From Gigantopelta aegis (taxonomy: Eukaryota > Mollusca > Gastropoda > Neomphalida > Peltospiridae), in NCBI RefSeq assembly GCF_016097555.1, contig NC_054707.1:45406892-45470891 (forward strand): a DNA stretch of 64,000 nt, read 5' to 3'. Shown piece by piece: positions 55,301-64,000 of the stretch; position 1 is the stretch's first letter; each line of letters begins with the position of its first letter. The notes beneath the pieces were generated by a model. It made no database searches, was not told the origin of the DNA, and was given only the letters and a program-made list of their open reading frames with translations. Made by a program: the position numbers and the translations under genes.

Positions 55301-55593
55301 AAAGCTTTCTGGATACTCTCCTCCTTGGTGACGTCAACGGGAGATATCGTTATCAGTCTGGACGACGCGCCCTTTTTTGTGTCGTCTGCTCCTTTCTCGG
55401 TGAAGCAGGCGGCGAACACGTGAAAGCCGAGCCCATCCAGTCGTTTAGCCAGCATGTGGCCGAACCCCGTGTCGCAACCCGTGATGAAGACGTACTTGTT
55501 GCTGTAGTCGCTTATCTTGACAAGCCTGAGAAGCCATTTTAGCAGAAAGTATCCAGCAACAGCACCGATGACGTACCAGCAGAAGCAGAACAT
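49399..55593 (-). CDS. SDR9C-type short-chain dehydrogenase (retinol / 17-beta-hydroxysteroid dehydrogenase-like)
   Basis: Exons in transcript order: 55266-55593, 51858-52116, 51152-51315, 49399-49616 (stop TGA at 49399-49401); phases match, 322 aa, typical of the family. The start MFCFCWYVIGAVAGYFLLKW is a membrane anchor. The Rossmann motif is YVFITGCDTGFGHMLAKRL; WAIVNNAGIAGP holds NNAG; NIASFLGRIGIPP supplies the Ser and MPYTISKYGVEAFSD the catalytic Tyr and Lys. Then RELYHQGISVHILEPGYFRT and the C-terminal FPKHRYLVGNDIQ complete an RDH/HSD17B6/DHRS9-like protein. It probably oxidises or reduces retinoids or steroids with NAD(P)(H) at the ER membrane; the substrate cannot be told. An acceptor just upstream (TTATTAG before ATTCTAAAATG) suggests a non-coding first exon. 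Confidence 0.92.
49665..50415. mobile_element. DNA element with CCCACTGTCAAGGATC ends and TACGGA-rich interior
   Basis: Left end CGGTCCCACTGTCAAGGATC; right end GATCCTTGACAGTGTG followed by (G/A)C(C/T)GGGG appears twice, at 50141-50162 and 50392-50412. About 83 bp before it is duplicated 252 bp apart. The interior is full of TACGGA/AACGGAT words on the plus strand. A poly-C run lies at 49778-49796. In SDR intron 3 upstream sequence. Confidence 0.6.
51404..51500. mobile_element. Partial CAGGGCCGTAGCTAG element
   Basis: CAGGGCCGTAGCTAGAATTT followed by GGGGGGCAACTGAGTAGTTA; the same words occur in the element at 61079-61228. Confidence 0.5.
52200..52650. other. GC-richer unclassified stretch in SDR intron 1
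   Basis: Contains CCGGCTCCTCTGTCCAGGAC, CCCGACCGTGGTCGGTAACA and TAGGTTGCCCATAGGGCCTG. It looks like a repeat unlike its surroundings, but no family is recognised. Confidence 0.3.
52670..52892 (-). mobile_element. SINE, head-truncated, tail 1
   Basis: Tail ATTTTATTTAACGACGCACT (minus strand), core, ending at ACACCAGTTTTGGGTCACTA. Confidence 0.82.
53617..53698. mobile_element. Short hairpin element
   Basis: GTCGACCGATAATTAACTAG (then GTCT) pairs with AGACCTAGTTAATTCTCGGTCG; arms are about 24 bp with two or three mismatches. Confidence 0.72.
53766..53826 (-). mobile_element. SINE-like fragment (TGTCCTGGACAGACAG type)
   Basis: Reverse-oriented relative of 21409-21511: GGTTCAAGCAAGCAGTCC and CTGTCTGTCCAGGACAG. 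Confidence 0.5.
53861..53955 (-). mobile_element. Diverged head-B-like SINE fragment
   Basis: ACCTACCCACTGAG, GCGAACTTAGTACCTACCAG and CCGATGGCTTA match the reverse of head B. Confidence 0.5.
53956..54299. mobile_element. TTAAAGGCATA..GTCAC inverted-repeat element
   Basis: Ends TTAAAGGCATATTGTCACAG and GTGACAGTATGCCTTTAA. Complete relative of 16447-16870. Confidence 0.78.
54502..54722 (-). mobile_element. Head-truncated SINE, tail 2, with target duplication
   Basis: CTACCTGCAAATAAA lies on both sides (about 54504-54518 and 54699-54713). Tail 2 (GACGCCACTAGAGCACATTG) then core. The head is absent, as in a 5'-truncated insertion. Confidence 0.83.
54800..54898. repeat. poly-T tract ending in poly-G
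   Basis: Almost pure T with isolated G, then a G run. It is low-complexity sequence giving spurious Phe-rich and Lys-rich frames. Confidence 0.95.
54908..55237 (-). mobile_element. SINE, head A + tail 2, with target duplication
   Basis: CTTGAACCAACCT at left and CTTGAACCCACCT at right flank it; head CGAGACGTAGGTCAGTGGTA, B box GGATCGATCC. Confidence 0.88.
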
Positions 55594-56149
55594 TTTAGAA
55601 TCTAATAAATAAGAAAACACAATTTCTTTTAAATCATACAAACGTGAAGTAGTTTTGGAGCTCGTTTACATCGGATACGGCCTGTCCGTGTGGTGTTGAT
55701 TCTCAAACTAAAATTCACGGAAATAACCAAACGCTTGGGTCTGTGACATATACTCAACACAATCAATTAAGGACCGGTTGATCCCCACCCCCAGCATTTG
55801 TCTTTATACGTGTTACAAGATATATTTGGTTTTGGTTTTGAAAAGAAATCAAAGCGCTGCAAAACTGGTCACAACTTACTCGAACAACATTCAGAAATCA
55901 TCCGTAGAAACACTAGCAAAAATTTACCAAAAGTTTCCTGACCGCTAATTAATGTTGTGGAGTATATTAATCACATGCTATTTAATTAGTTTAACAAAAG
56001 TAAAAGTTAAGTGCAACCATGAATCACCTTCATCATAAACTAATAAACAAACTCCGTCCATTGCTCAGCTGTAGCAAGGTATTTATTGCATGACCACAAA
56101 CCATACCATGAATTTATCAATCCAATAGCCAGGAACTTCCCTATAAAAT

Positions 56150-56515
56150 ATACCGGCCTCGGTGGCGTCGTGGCAGGCCATCGGTCTACAGGCTGGTAGG
56201 TACTGGGTTCGGATCCCAGTCGAGGCATGGGATTTTTAATCCAGATACCGACTCCAAACCCTGAGTGAGTGCTCCGCAAGGTAGGTGTAAACCACTTGCA
56301 CCGACCAGTGATCCATAACTGGTTCAACAAAGGCCATGGTTTGTGCTATCCTGTCTGTGGGAAGCGCAAATAAAAGATCCCTTGCTGCCAATTGGAAGAG
56401 TAGCCCATGTAATGGCGACAGCGGGTTTCCTCTCAAACTGTGTGGTCCTGAACCATATATCTGACGCCATATAACCGTAAATAAAATGTGTTGAGTGCGT
56501 CGTTAAATAAAACAA
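56150..56515 (+). mobile_element. SINE, head B + tail 1
   Basis: Near-consensus copy, CGGCCTCGGTGGCGTCGTGG to GTGCGTCGTTAAATAAAAC. Confidence 0.92.
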
Positions 56516-56603
56516 CAACCCTCCCTCAAAGGGTTAATAACCGTAGCGCGACTTAGTCCGAGGCGGACACAGTGAATCTAATTGCAGACGCTTGTGCATG
56601 AAT

Positions 56604-56792
56604 TTCAGCGTCGGTGGGCCTATTGGGCTATTTTTAACGATTCAGCCAGTGCACCACGAGTGGTATATCAAAGGCCGTGGTATGTACTACCCTGTCTGTG
56701 GGATGGTGCATATAAAAGAACTCTTGCTGCTAATCGAAAAGACTAGCCCATGAAGTGACGACAGCAGGTTTCCTCTCTCTATCTGTGTAGAT
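56604..56792 (+). mobile_element. SINE, head-A core fragment
   Basis: CGTCGGTGGGCCTATTGGGC to CAGGTTTCCTCTCTCTATCT; both ends missing. Confidence 0.8.
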
Positions 56793-56973
56793 CCCCACCC
56801 CTGATAAAATTCCTGCACACGCGCCTGCCCCCCCCCCCCCCCCCCCCCGCAAACACGCTTTAAGTAGTAAATGTTTGGTAATAACATGAACAGATACCCA
56901 TGGTTAAGATGTGAATGCACGTACAACAAGCCGCGACTTATTAAGAACGCACTATCAATCGATGTTATATCCA

Positions 56974-57294
56974 GGGCAGTAGCTAGGATTTGTTTGTTGT
57001 GCGGGGGGGGGGGGGGGGGGGGCATATGAATTCTTGGAACGAACGAGTATGGAAGGCAAAATACACTAGAGGGTCCGGGGTCATGCAAACACAAACACAT
57101 TCACATACACACCCTAGACATTTTTAAATCTAGAGGCTCTGAAATACAATTTTGCAACCATTTTAGGGAGGTTATATACTTAAAACATCAGTAACCAGTA
57201 AGTTTCTGTTATATTTACCGTATTTTCTTCTCTTTTTTTTTTTTTTGTGTGGGGGGGGGGGGGGGGGGGGGGGACTTCCCGCTAGATACGGCCC
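56974..57294. mobile_element. CAGGGCNGTAGCTAG-ended element with poly-G
   Basis: Starts CAGGGCAGTAGCTAGGATTT and ends CCGCTAGATACGGCCCTG; a poly-G run follows the left end and another precedes the right end. Confidence 0.6.
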
Positions 57295-57405
57295 TGGGCC
57301 CAGTTTCACGAAGCGATCTTAGTGCTACGATGACCTTAAGTGCATGAGGTAGCTGTGCACTTAAGGTGATCTTAGGGTTAAGATCGCTTCGTGGAACGGG
57401 GCCCT
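57295..57405. mobile_element. Foldback element, single-unit form
   Basis: GGGCCCAGTTTCACGAAGCG and CGCTTCGTGGAACGGGGCCC ends. The interior (GATCTTAGTGCTACGATGAC) matches one unit of the array in 35584-35908. Confidence 0.78.
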
Positions 57406-57565
57406 GATATCCAAACCAATTTTGAAATTATTCTGACGTGTCCTTTTATTCTTATTCAAAATGATTATCTGATGGCAGAAGGTGACGAATAATGATTAAT
57501 GCAGAAATGTCTTACAAACATGTTGTTACCTCGGTTACCAACAATCGGTTTTGGTTGCACACCAC

Positions 57566-58750
57566 TGTCACGGGGATCCTATAATACCCGTAACTGAATA
57601 AAACACAATTATCCAAATATCTCTCCTAACTGTATATCTATTAGATCTCTCTGTATCGGGCAGTTGGATACCCGAGTGGCTCGGCTCTGGGTATATCAGA
57701 GATAAGATCTTATATAAAGTATATATAATATAGCACGTTAGTTCACTAGAAAACACAATAAAACACAATAAACTTTGGAATCTGTATTAACCTTACGCTG
57801 ACAAATATATTTGCCGCAGTTAATTACTTACAACAACAATAATAATAACAACCCGAAACTAATCACTTAATTAGTTAATCACTAGGTGTCTAGTTTACAC
57901 AATATTCTAATCACTTCACCGTTATACAACACGCACACGTGTGATAATTGAGAAACGCTGCCAGGGGAACTTAATTAATAAAGGAATTACAACTCTATTC
58001 CTAACTGGTTAATTTTTAATTAACCCTTAACTACTCCTACTCATTCAGTAACCTTGTAATACAGAAATAATACTGGTACATATCACCATAAAGACAATAA
58101 CCTACCATTTACCTAGGTCCTCTAGGATGACTGGTTAAGCTTAAATAATTTTAGAACAGTGAAGCCTACAATTTACTTCGTCAGATTACCGGAAACACTG
58201 TCTAAATAATATTGGTATAATACAGTATTAAAATATTTAAAGTCACATCAATCACATCAAGGTTATACAACAGAGCAGAAATATATATTTACCAGTCCAA
58301 ACGGACACGTTCCTCGGAAGCTTTCCAATATGTTTCTCCTCGATATCTCTAAAATCCTATCTATTTATTACAAAATGCGAATATCGCCTGGGGGCACATC
58401 GCGGTACTCCCCCATCATGTGAATTTTCCACAGCGACCAAGACGACATTTTTTCTTAGATGGTCAGACATACTGTCGCCAGTTCGCCAGAAATACAAGGT
58501 CGTAAAACAGAACTCGTGGAGGTATTACGTAACTACTGGCCACATGGACTCCACACTTCGTCTGGGTGTGTATTAGGGGGTACGGTCGCGCGGAGGTATT
58601 ACGTAACAAAGTGCCCACCTAGTCTAAGTGCATATTGGGAACAAGACTACCACCGTCGCGCGGGGGTATTACGTAACTAAGCTGCACACAGCCCTCTAAA
58701 ACAAATTAACATCGCCACAGGCGAAAAAGATAAGAGCATGTTCCGTCACA
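57566..58750. mobile_element. Solo LTR of an LTR retrotransposon (fossil)
   Basis: 1185 bp, starting TGTCACGG and ending CCGTCACA, flanked by the 5-bp duplication ACCAC (57561-57565 and 58751-58755). Three copies of GGTATTACGTAAC recur near the right end. No internal region. Probably Ty3/Gypsy-like by its ends; the exact family is unknown. The intact duplication suggests it is not very old. Confidence 0.7.
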
Positions 58751-58852
58751 ACCACCATTAATTACACCATACAGTTCAATGCAATTTCTACGTCAGAATA
58801 TATTCTGTAAAAAAATACAACACTATCCGATAGTATCAAGAGTTAGAAGTGT

Positions 58853-59157
58853 ATTTTGTTTAACGACACCACTAGAGCATATTGATTAATTAATCATAGG
58901 CTATTGGATGTCAAACATTTGGTAATTTTGACACGTAGTCTAAAGAGGAAACCCGCTACATTTGTTTTCTGATGCAACAAGGGATCTTTTATATGCACTT
59001 TCCCACAGACAGGAAAGCACATACCACAGCCATTGACAGTAGTGGTACACTGGTTGGAACGAGAAAAAAACTGTCAGCTGAATGGATCCACCGAGCGGGT
59101 TCGATCCTAAGACGCAAGCACCTCGCGAGCACTCTACCGACTGAGCTAAATCCCGTC
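58853..59157 (-). mobile_element. SINE, head A-like + tail 2
   Basis: Tail 2 (AACGACACCACTAGAGCATA), core, head TAGCTCAGTCGGTAGAGTGC with GGTTCGATCC on the reverse strand reading as CGGGTTCGATCCTAAGACGC. The head differs somewhat from the other head-A copies and looks closer to a real tRNA. Confidence 0.83.
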
Positions 59158-59583
59158 CATTATAGTATCGAGAGGGTCATGTGACTACTAATTTAGCGAG
59201 TGCTCTCAACTGACAAGTATCATGTAGAAATCAACATAGTTCGACCACGAAATGTTTCAGTTAACAGCCCCGATGCCTGATCACCGCCTCGTGTTGCTGC
59301 TATACAAGTGACACTATACCACTTGTACAGTTATTATCATTCAGTACTACATATTATAACAAGTAACTTCAAACCAACGGGTTATTTAAATACTACAGAC
59401 GTGCACAATGCAGTCGAATGGGCATTTAGCAAAATTGTGGTTGGTTCCATGAATCTCTATCTAGTTCCTCGTTTATAGGAGGACAGCCATTCTTGAGGAA
59501 ATCCTTTACCGGAGACTGGCACAGAAACATCAGCAAACTAATGAGGTAAAGGACCGTCCAGACTCCAAAGTCGTGTGACTCAC

Positions 59584-59793
59584 CTCGCGAATATCGCAAC
59601 CTTCGACGCTTAGATAGGCGACAAGCCTTTGTTATGAGCGCCTTTCTGAAGGGGAACGGGATGCCCCACAGACAACTGCCATCACCCACGCACCGGCCAG
59701 AACTGTCTAGGACTTCCTGAAGCGCCATACTTAAGTTGCGTATCAATCGTGTACGCACGATGAAATATTCACCAATATTATGAATACCAATTC
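59584..59793 (-). CDS. Candidate exon of an unrecognised gene
   Basis: A 210-bp interval with a plausible acceptor (ACATTTTTAG) and a strong donor (GAG then GTGAGT), open in one frame with symmetric phase. It encodes a basic segment (IHNIGEYFIVRTRLIRNL, ALQEVLDSSGRCVGDGSC, KACRLSKRRRLRYSR). No family recognised. The frame stays open past the donor to 59426 with a hydrophobic stretch (VWTVLYLISLLMFLC). It could also be chance. Confidence 0.3.
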
Positions 59794-59933
59794 CTAAAAA
59801 TGTCATTATTTTTTTTACAAAGTACGGTATTGCTCTTTCAAAACATAGCATAATTATGTTCTGTTTTCTATTCAATAGATTGTGGGTCAGCGCAGAGGTT
59901 TTCAGACCTCATGGCCAAAATAGCAGGGTGTAC

Positions 59934-60324
59934 TTAAAGGGACATTCCTGAGTTTGCTGCATTGTAAGATGTTTCCGACTAATAAAATATTTCTACGATT
60001 AAACTTACATATTAAATATATTTTCTTGTTTAGAATATCAGTATCTGTATATTCAATGTGTTTCTGGTCGTCTTAATATTTGTAAGAAACCCAAACTGGA
60101 ATTTGTCTTCAAATAATTTCGTACGTACGAAAAAACAATATTTTAGGAAATAAAATAAAATTTAACCTAGTACAAATATTAGAACGATCAGAAACACATT
60201 TAATATACAGCCAATAACATTTGATGCAGAAAAATATATTTAATATGTAATTACAATCGTTAAAAAGTCTCTGTTAGTCGATATGATCTTACAAATTGCA
60301 GCAAACTCGGGAATGTCACTTTAA
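59934..60324 (+). mobile_element. TTAA-flanked palindromic element, left copy of tandem pair
   Basis: Same family as 42455-42844. Its right TTAA (60321-60324) is also the left TTAA of the next copy. Confidence 0.88.
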
Positions 60325-60711
60325 AGAGACATTCCTGAGTTTGCTGCATTGCAAGATGTTTCCGACTAATAAAATATTTCTACGATTAAACTTACATATT
60401 AAATATATTTTCTTGTTTAGAATATCAGTGTCTGTATATTCAATGTGTTTCTGGTCGTCTTAATATTTGTAAGAAGCCCAAACTGGATTTTATCTTCAAA
60501 TAATTTCGTACGTGCAAAAAAATTATATTTTAGGAAATAAAATGAAATTTAACCTAAAACAAATATTAGAACGATCAGAAACACATTTAATATACAGCCA
60601 ATAACATTTGATGCAGAAAAATATATTTAATATGTAATTACAATCGTTAAAAAGTCTCTGTTAGTCGATATCATCTTAAAAATTGCAGCAAACTCGGGTA
60701 TGTCCGTTTAA
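60321..60711 (+). mobile_element. TTAA-flanked palindromic element, right copy of tandem pair
   Basis: Directly abuts the previous copy in the same orientation. Confidence 0.88.
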
Positions 60712-60876
60712 CTTTTTTCCAGGTGTATATATTACTATATGCATAGCAATAATAAACATGACAAATACAGAACTCTCATCAATATGTTTAAAACACGGTA
60801 CTAGTTTTAATGTTTAACATAAACGTACATTGCAGTAAACGTATTAATTGCGGCTGGACGGCAGCTGGTATTAAGG

Positions 60877-61430
60877 CTCGTTCACACTGGATGAGGCGCA
60901 TGCGGTAAGGCTCTTAAGGACCGTACAGACTGGATACAGCGCGTCCAGGTAAACCAAAAATCGAAACACATAAGTTTCAATGAAACCGTCTACACTCTAG
61001 TTAGATGTGTGCGATGTGTGCATCTGTAAAACGCATACCAAAACCCGCAATGAAATAATCGTATATGGTGTATATATAGGGCCGTAGCAGGATGTTTTTG
61101 TTGGGGGGGGGGGGGACAACTGAGTAGTTAATAGTCTAAAACTCCTTAAACGGTTGAGAAGACAATTTTGTTTTAGTTTCTATAATTTTTCCGGATCCCC
61201 CCCCCCCCCCCCCCGCTAGCTACGGCAGTGATATCCCCAAAACGGAAGTCGATGACGCATCAGTGGGACCGCACGCACGCATGCACCGCATCCTATCTAT
61301 ATAAGCGTTTGCGTCTGGTCACATGAGTTTAGTAAACAGCAGTATCGTGCGTATCCAGAATGAATGCTCTTATTAGCAACAGCGTGTTTTAATTTGTCTA
61401 GCTGCACCGCATCCACTGTGAATGAGTCCA
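60877..61430. mobile_element. GGCTCGTTCACACTGGATG-ended DNA element
   Basis: Left end GGCTCGTTCACACTGGATGA; right end GCATCCACTGTGAATGAGTCC, inverted. Contains GCGCATGCGGT/ACCGCATGC-type words and the insertion at 61079-61228. Resembles Harbinger-like MITEs, by inference only. Confidence 0.6.
61079..61228. mobile_element. Short GGGCCGTAGC element with mirrored poly-G/poly-C
   Basis: GGGCCGTAGC...poly-G near the left and poly-C...GCTAGCTACGGC at the right, nested in the previous element. Confidence 0.6.
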
Positions 61431-61943
61431 ACATTGTCCGTATTTCATATTTAATATCAGCACTTCAGTCAGCTATGTCCCGGTCCTTCTTTCATCTCTC
61501 CCTACCACCACCACCACCACCATACACACACATACCCCAACACACACCCTGACAACATATATTGACGTACTATATGTATGTAATATATTATACTTAATTC
61601 AGATTACATACATGTAGACACAACTTACACAAAGACATACATAAATGTGTACAACAGTCGCAATATATAACATGATATTACACACTGTATACTCACTGGG
61701 AACACTTGTCGGGCAGGTAACTCTGTACCTCGACCTTTATCCGATTGTTGTTTACTCACTAGCCTATTCAGCACAAGCTATGACCGTGACTATTTAAAGC
61801 TCTGCTATCTGCTTAAAGTCAACGTCCGCCACAAAGCACCTCAGCAAAACAGGTAATAAACTGAGGCAGTAGACCGGAACCAGCGCGGCTAAAAAAAACC
61901 TCATATCTCATCATCCTGTTTACAGCAGTAGTTAACAAAAGAG

Positions 61944-62280
61944 TTAAAGGGACATTCCTGAGTTTGCTGCATTGCAAGATGTTTCCGACTAATAAAATAT
62001 TTCTACGATTAAACTTACATATTAAATATATTTTCTTGTTTAGAATATCAGTGTGTATATTCAATGTGTTTCTGGTCGTCTTAATATTTGTAAGAAGCCC
62101 AAACTGGATTTTATCTTCAAATAATTTCGTACGTGCGAAAAAATTATATTTTAGGAAATAAAATGAAATTTAACCTAAAAGAAATATTAGAACGATCAGA
62201 AACACGTTTAATATACAGCCACTAATATTTTAGTTGATAACATCTTAAAAATTGCAGCAAACTCAGGAATGTCCCTTTAA
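61944..62280 (+). mobile_element. TTAA-flanked palindromic element, internally deleted
   Basis: Same ends as the family; about 50 bp of the right half is missing. Confidence 0.87.
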
Positions 62281-63489
62281 AGGAAGGGGCAAGTAAGGCA
62301 TTTGGCCTGGTATGCATATTCAACGATATATAACGTACATTATTGTTTAATATCAATAAGTATAGGTCTAATCGTATAGTTAATTAATAAAACGATTAAA
62401 TGTGACGGCTATTGTATATAACGGGCGCAGCCATTTTGTACCATTCCAGTGAATACGCCCTCTGGCGAGCTGGTGGTTACGTAATACCTAACGTGTCACG
62501 TCAGGAATTAGTCTTCGAAATGAAGAAACAAAACAAACCTGATTTTTTGTAGATGCATCGCAATGTTCTGTAATAATATCCATCCCAGTAAGCCGGCAAC
62601 ATAATACAGTTATTTCAACACTTTGACAATGGTGGCTTATTTTGTATTGAAAAATAATATATACTTGTTTTGTACATAAATTAACCCACGTACTGAAATA
62701 ATAATCGGTTAATTGGTCTTTTCTTTCCGTGGCCTGTACCTGTGGTTTCTGATTGGCAGGTGTATATTTAGACGGTCCCCAGACACTGTGTCTAGACACA
62801 CTAAAAAGACGTGCCTCTTTTATTAAGATCACAAGGTATTGTCTGTTAGCCGCGCGGACATCCCTCAAATCGTAATGGACATTATCACTTTATTACTGTA
62901 AGTAATTCTGTAAAACCTTTGATTAAGTAGACTTTCCCATCTAAAATCACAAAACTTACCAATTACGTAGTCCCAAAGAAAAGAAAATTATCACTTGGGC
63001 ATCGTGAGTGGTCGTTTTTGCTCGAACGTACCAATAGGCCTAATAATAAGCATGTTTTCTTTGGATTTTTTTTACAGAAAAATACTATAACTCCATTTCA
63101 TTCTATTGATGCAAACTGAAATATATTTAGTTAAATAGTTTATTATACTATAAAGTCATTTATGTTGTTTTACAAGTCAGGTTGATGAAAGCGAAGCGCC
63201 TTGTCGTAAATTAGAGCGTTCGTTTACACTGTGCTTAAGAGGGGTTGGACGGAGCTAATGTCACTTCGCCCCAAACTATACCACCGGACGTCACAAAAAT
63301 GAAACAAAATGGCTGCCCCCAGTTAGAAGGAATAATCATGGTTTTTTATTAATTCAAAAATTACGCGTTTTTCATTTGTTAAAGTGTCAGTATGTGTTGG
63401 TGGTTCGGGTATGCATCTTTCCAACACATAAGGCTCTTATTTGAGTTTACCCTCCCTTTAACATTAATAATCTACATAGACTTAATGAT
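62281..63489. other. Spacer before LINE
   Basis: Mostly unassigned. A frame on the minus strand at 62488-62868 has no recognisable domain. 63150-63330 (ATGGCTGCCCCCAGTTAG) may be a repeat or LINE 5' end, unproven. Confidence 0.4.
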
Positions 63490-64000
63490 GGTAGCATCAC
63501 GTTTATGTCCGATACTAATAACATCTCCAAACATAGGAGCAAATGTTCAATGGGAAACACTGGATACCCTTAATAGCGACCACTTTCACATTCTAACCAG
63601 TTATAAATGTAATACTCACTTCTCAGAAGAATAACGTTTTATTCCTAAATTTAATTTTTTTAAAGCTAGTTGGTCTGGCTTCACCAGTCATTGCAAAACA
63701 ATAAACACACAGGACAACCTAAACATTGACGACGCCACTACTAAACTCACTAGTAAAATAATAGAAATAGCAGAAAAAAATATTCCCAAACCTAAACCTA
63801 ATAATAAAAATAAATCAGTTAGTTGGTGGACTGACGAAATTAAATCTAAGTGCGGCTTTCTACACAGAATGCGTAAATTATTCAAGAAAACAGGTAAATA
63901 ATAGTATCATACTGAATATAAAATAGCTAAAAGTGAAGTAGGTAAGCTTATCATTAGCGGTAAGCAAGCCAGTTGGCATAAATTCTGTGGAGAAATTAAT
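63490..64000 (+). mobile_element. LINE ORF2 fragment (endonuclease end to pre-RT linker), runs off window
   Basis: Reads GANVQWETLDTLNSDHFHIL (end of the apurinic endonuclease, SDH motif), then FKASWSGF, VSWWTDEIKSKCGFLHRMRK and, after stops, SEVGKLIISGKQASWHKFCG. This order fits Jockey/I-group LINEs. Stops after HFSEE and after FKKTGK show it is dead. The RT would lie beyond position 64000. Confidence 0.82.

Larger units (their letters stand above)
55594..59583. other. Region upstream of SDR gene
   Basis: Promoter side of the SDR gene, then SINEs, GGGCC-ended elements, poly-G/C runs and the solo LTR listed separately. No host coding recognised. Confidence 0.5.

Noticed and set aside
62488-62868. 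126-codon minus-strand frame
   Set aside because: No recognisable domain, and composition like the surroundings; possibly a chance frame or untranslated sequence.

Overview
The window looks like eukaryotic nuclear DNA from a lophotrochozoan animal, most likely a mollusc and perhaps a gastropod. It is AT-rich, its genes have many introns with GT-AG splice sites, and it is packed with tRNA-derived SINEs and small inverted-repeat DNA elements. The taxonomic guess rests on the look of the repeats and the protein divergence, not on a search. Almost all real coding sequence lies in short exons, so most long reading frames here are spurious.

Five host genes can be read. (1) CCDC148, minus strand: eight coding exons from 8227 down to 215, continuing left out of the window. 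(2) LRRC46, plus strand: 11183 to 17631, divergent from CCDC148. (3) UNG, nuclear-type uracil-DNA glycosylase, minus strand: five exons from 29584 to 22345, complete. (4) Isopentenyl phosphate kinase, plus strand: six exons from 35193 to 45314, complete. (5) A membrane-anchored SDR9C (retinol/hydroxysteroid) dehydrogenase, minus strand: four exons from 55593 to 49399, complete. Splice phases agree across every junction in these models, except that the 3' end of LRRC46 is ambiguous. A weak sixth candidate is a 210-bp exon at 59584-59793 (minus). The products are unrelated (a ciliary coiled-coil protein, a ciliary LRR protein, DNA repair, isoprenoid phosphate recycling, and retinoid or steroid oxidation), so no shared pathway is implied, except that the divergent CCDC148/LRRC46 pair may be co-expressed in ciliated cells.

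Layout: 1-8280 CCDC148, with one intron (4396-5638) made almost entirely of two tandem arrays that copy the flanking splice sites; 8281-11182 divergent intergenic region with a telomere-like inverted-repeat element; 11183-17970 LRRC46; 18546-20600 LINE 3' fragment with two SINEs inserted in its RNase H region; 22345-29584 UNG with a solo LTR in its largest intron; 29742-34600 SINEs and foldback elements; 35193-45314 isopentenyl phosphate kinase with nested SINEs and foldbacks; 45591-48650 nested DNA elements; 49399-55593 SDR gene; 56150-62280 SINEs, a second solo LTR and a tandem pair of TTAA-flanked elements; 63490-64000 decayed LINE running off the end.

The most interesting structures are the splice-site-bearing tandem arrays in CCDC148; a modular SINE system in which at least three tRNA-like heads and two tails are combined around one core, with tails resembling the 3' end of a LINE also present here; and an animal isopentenyl phosphate kinase gene.
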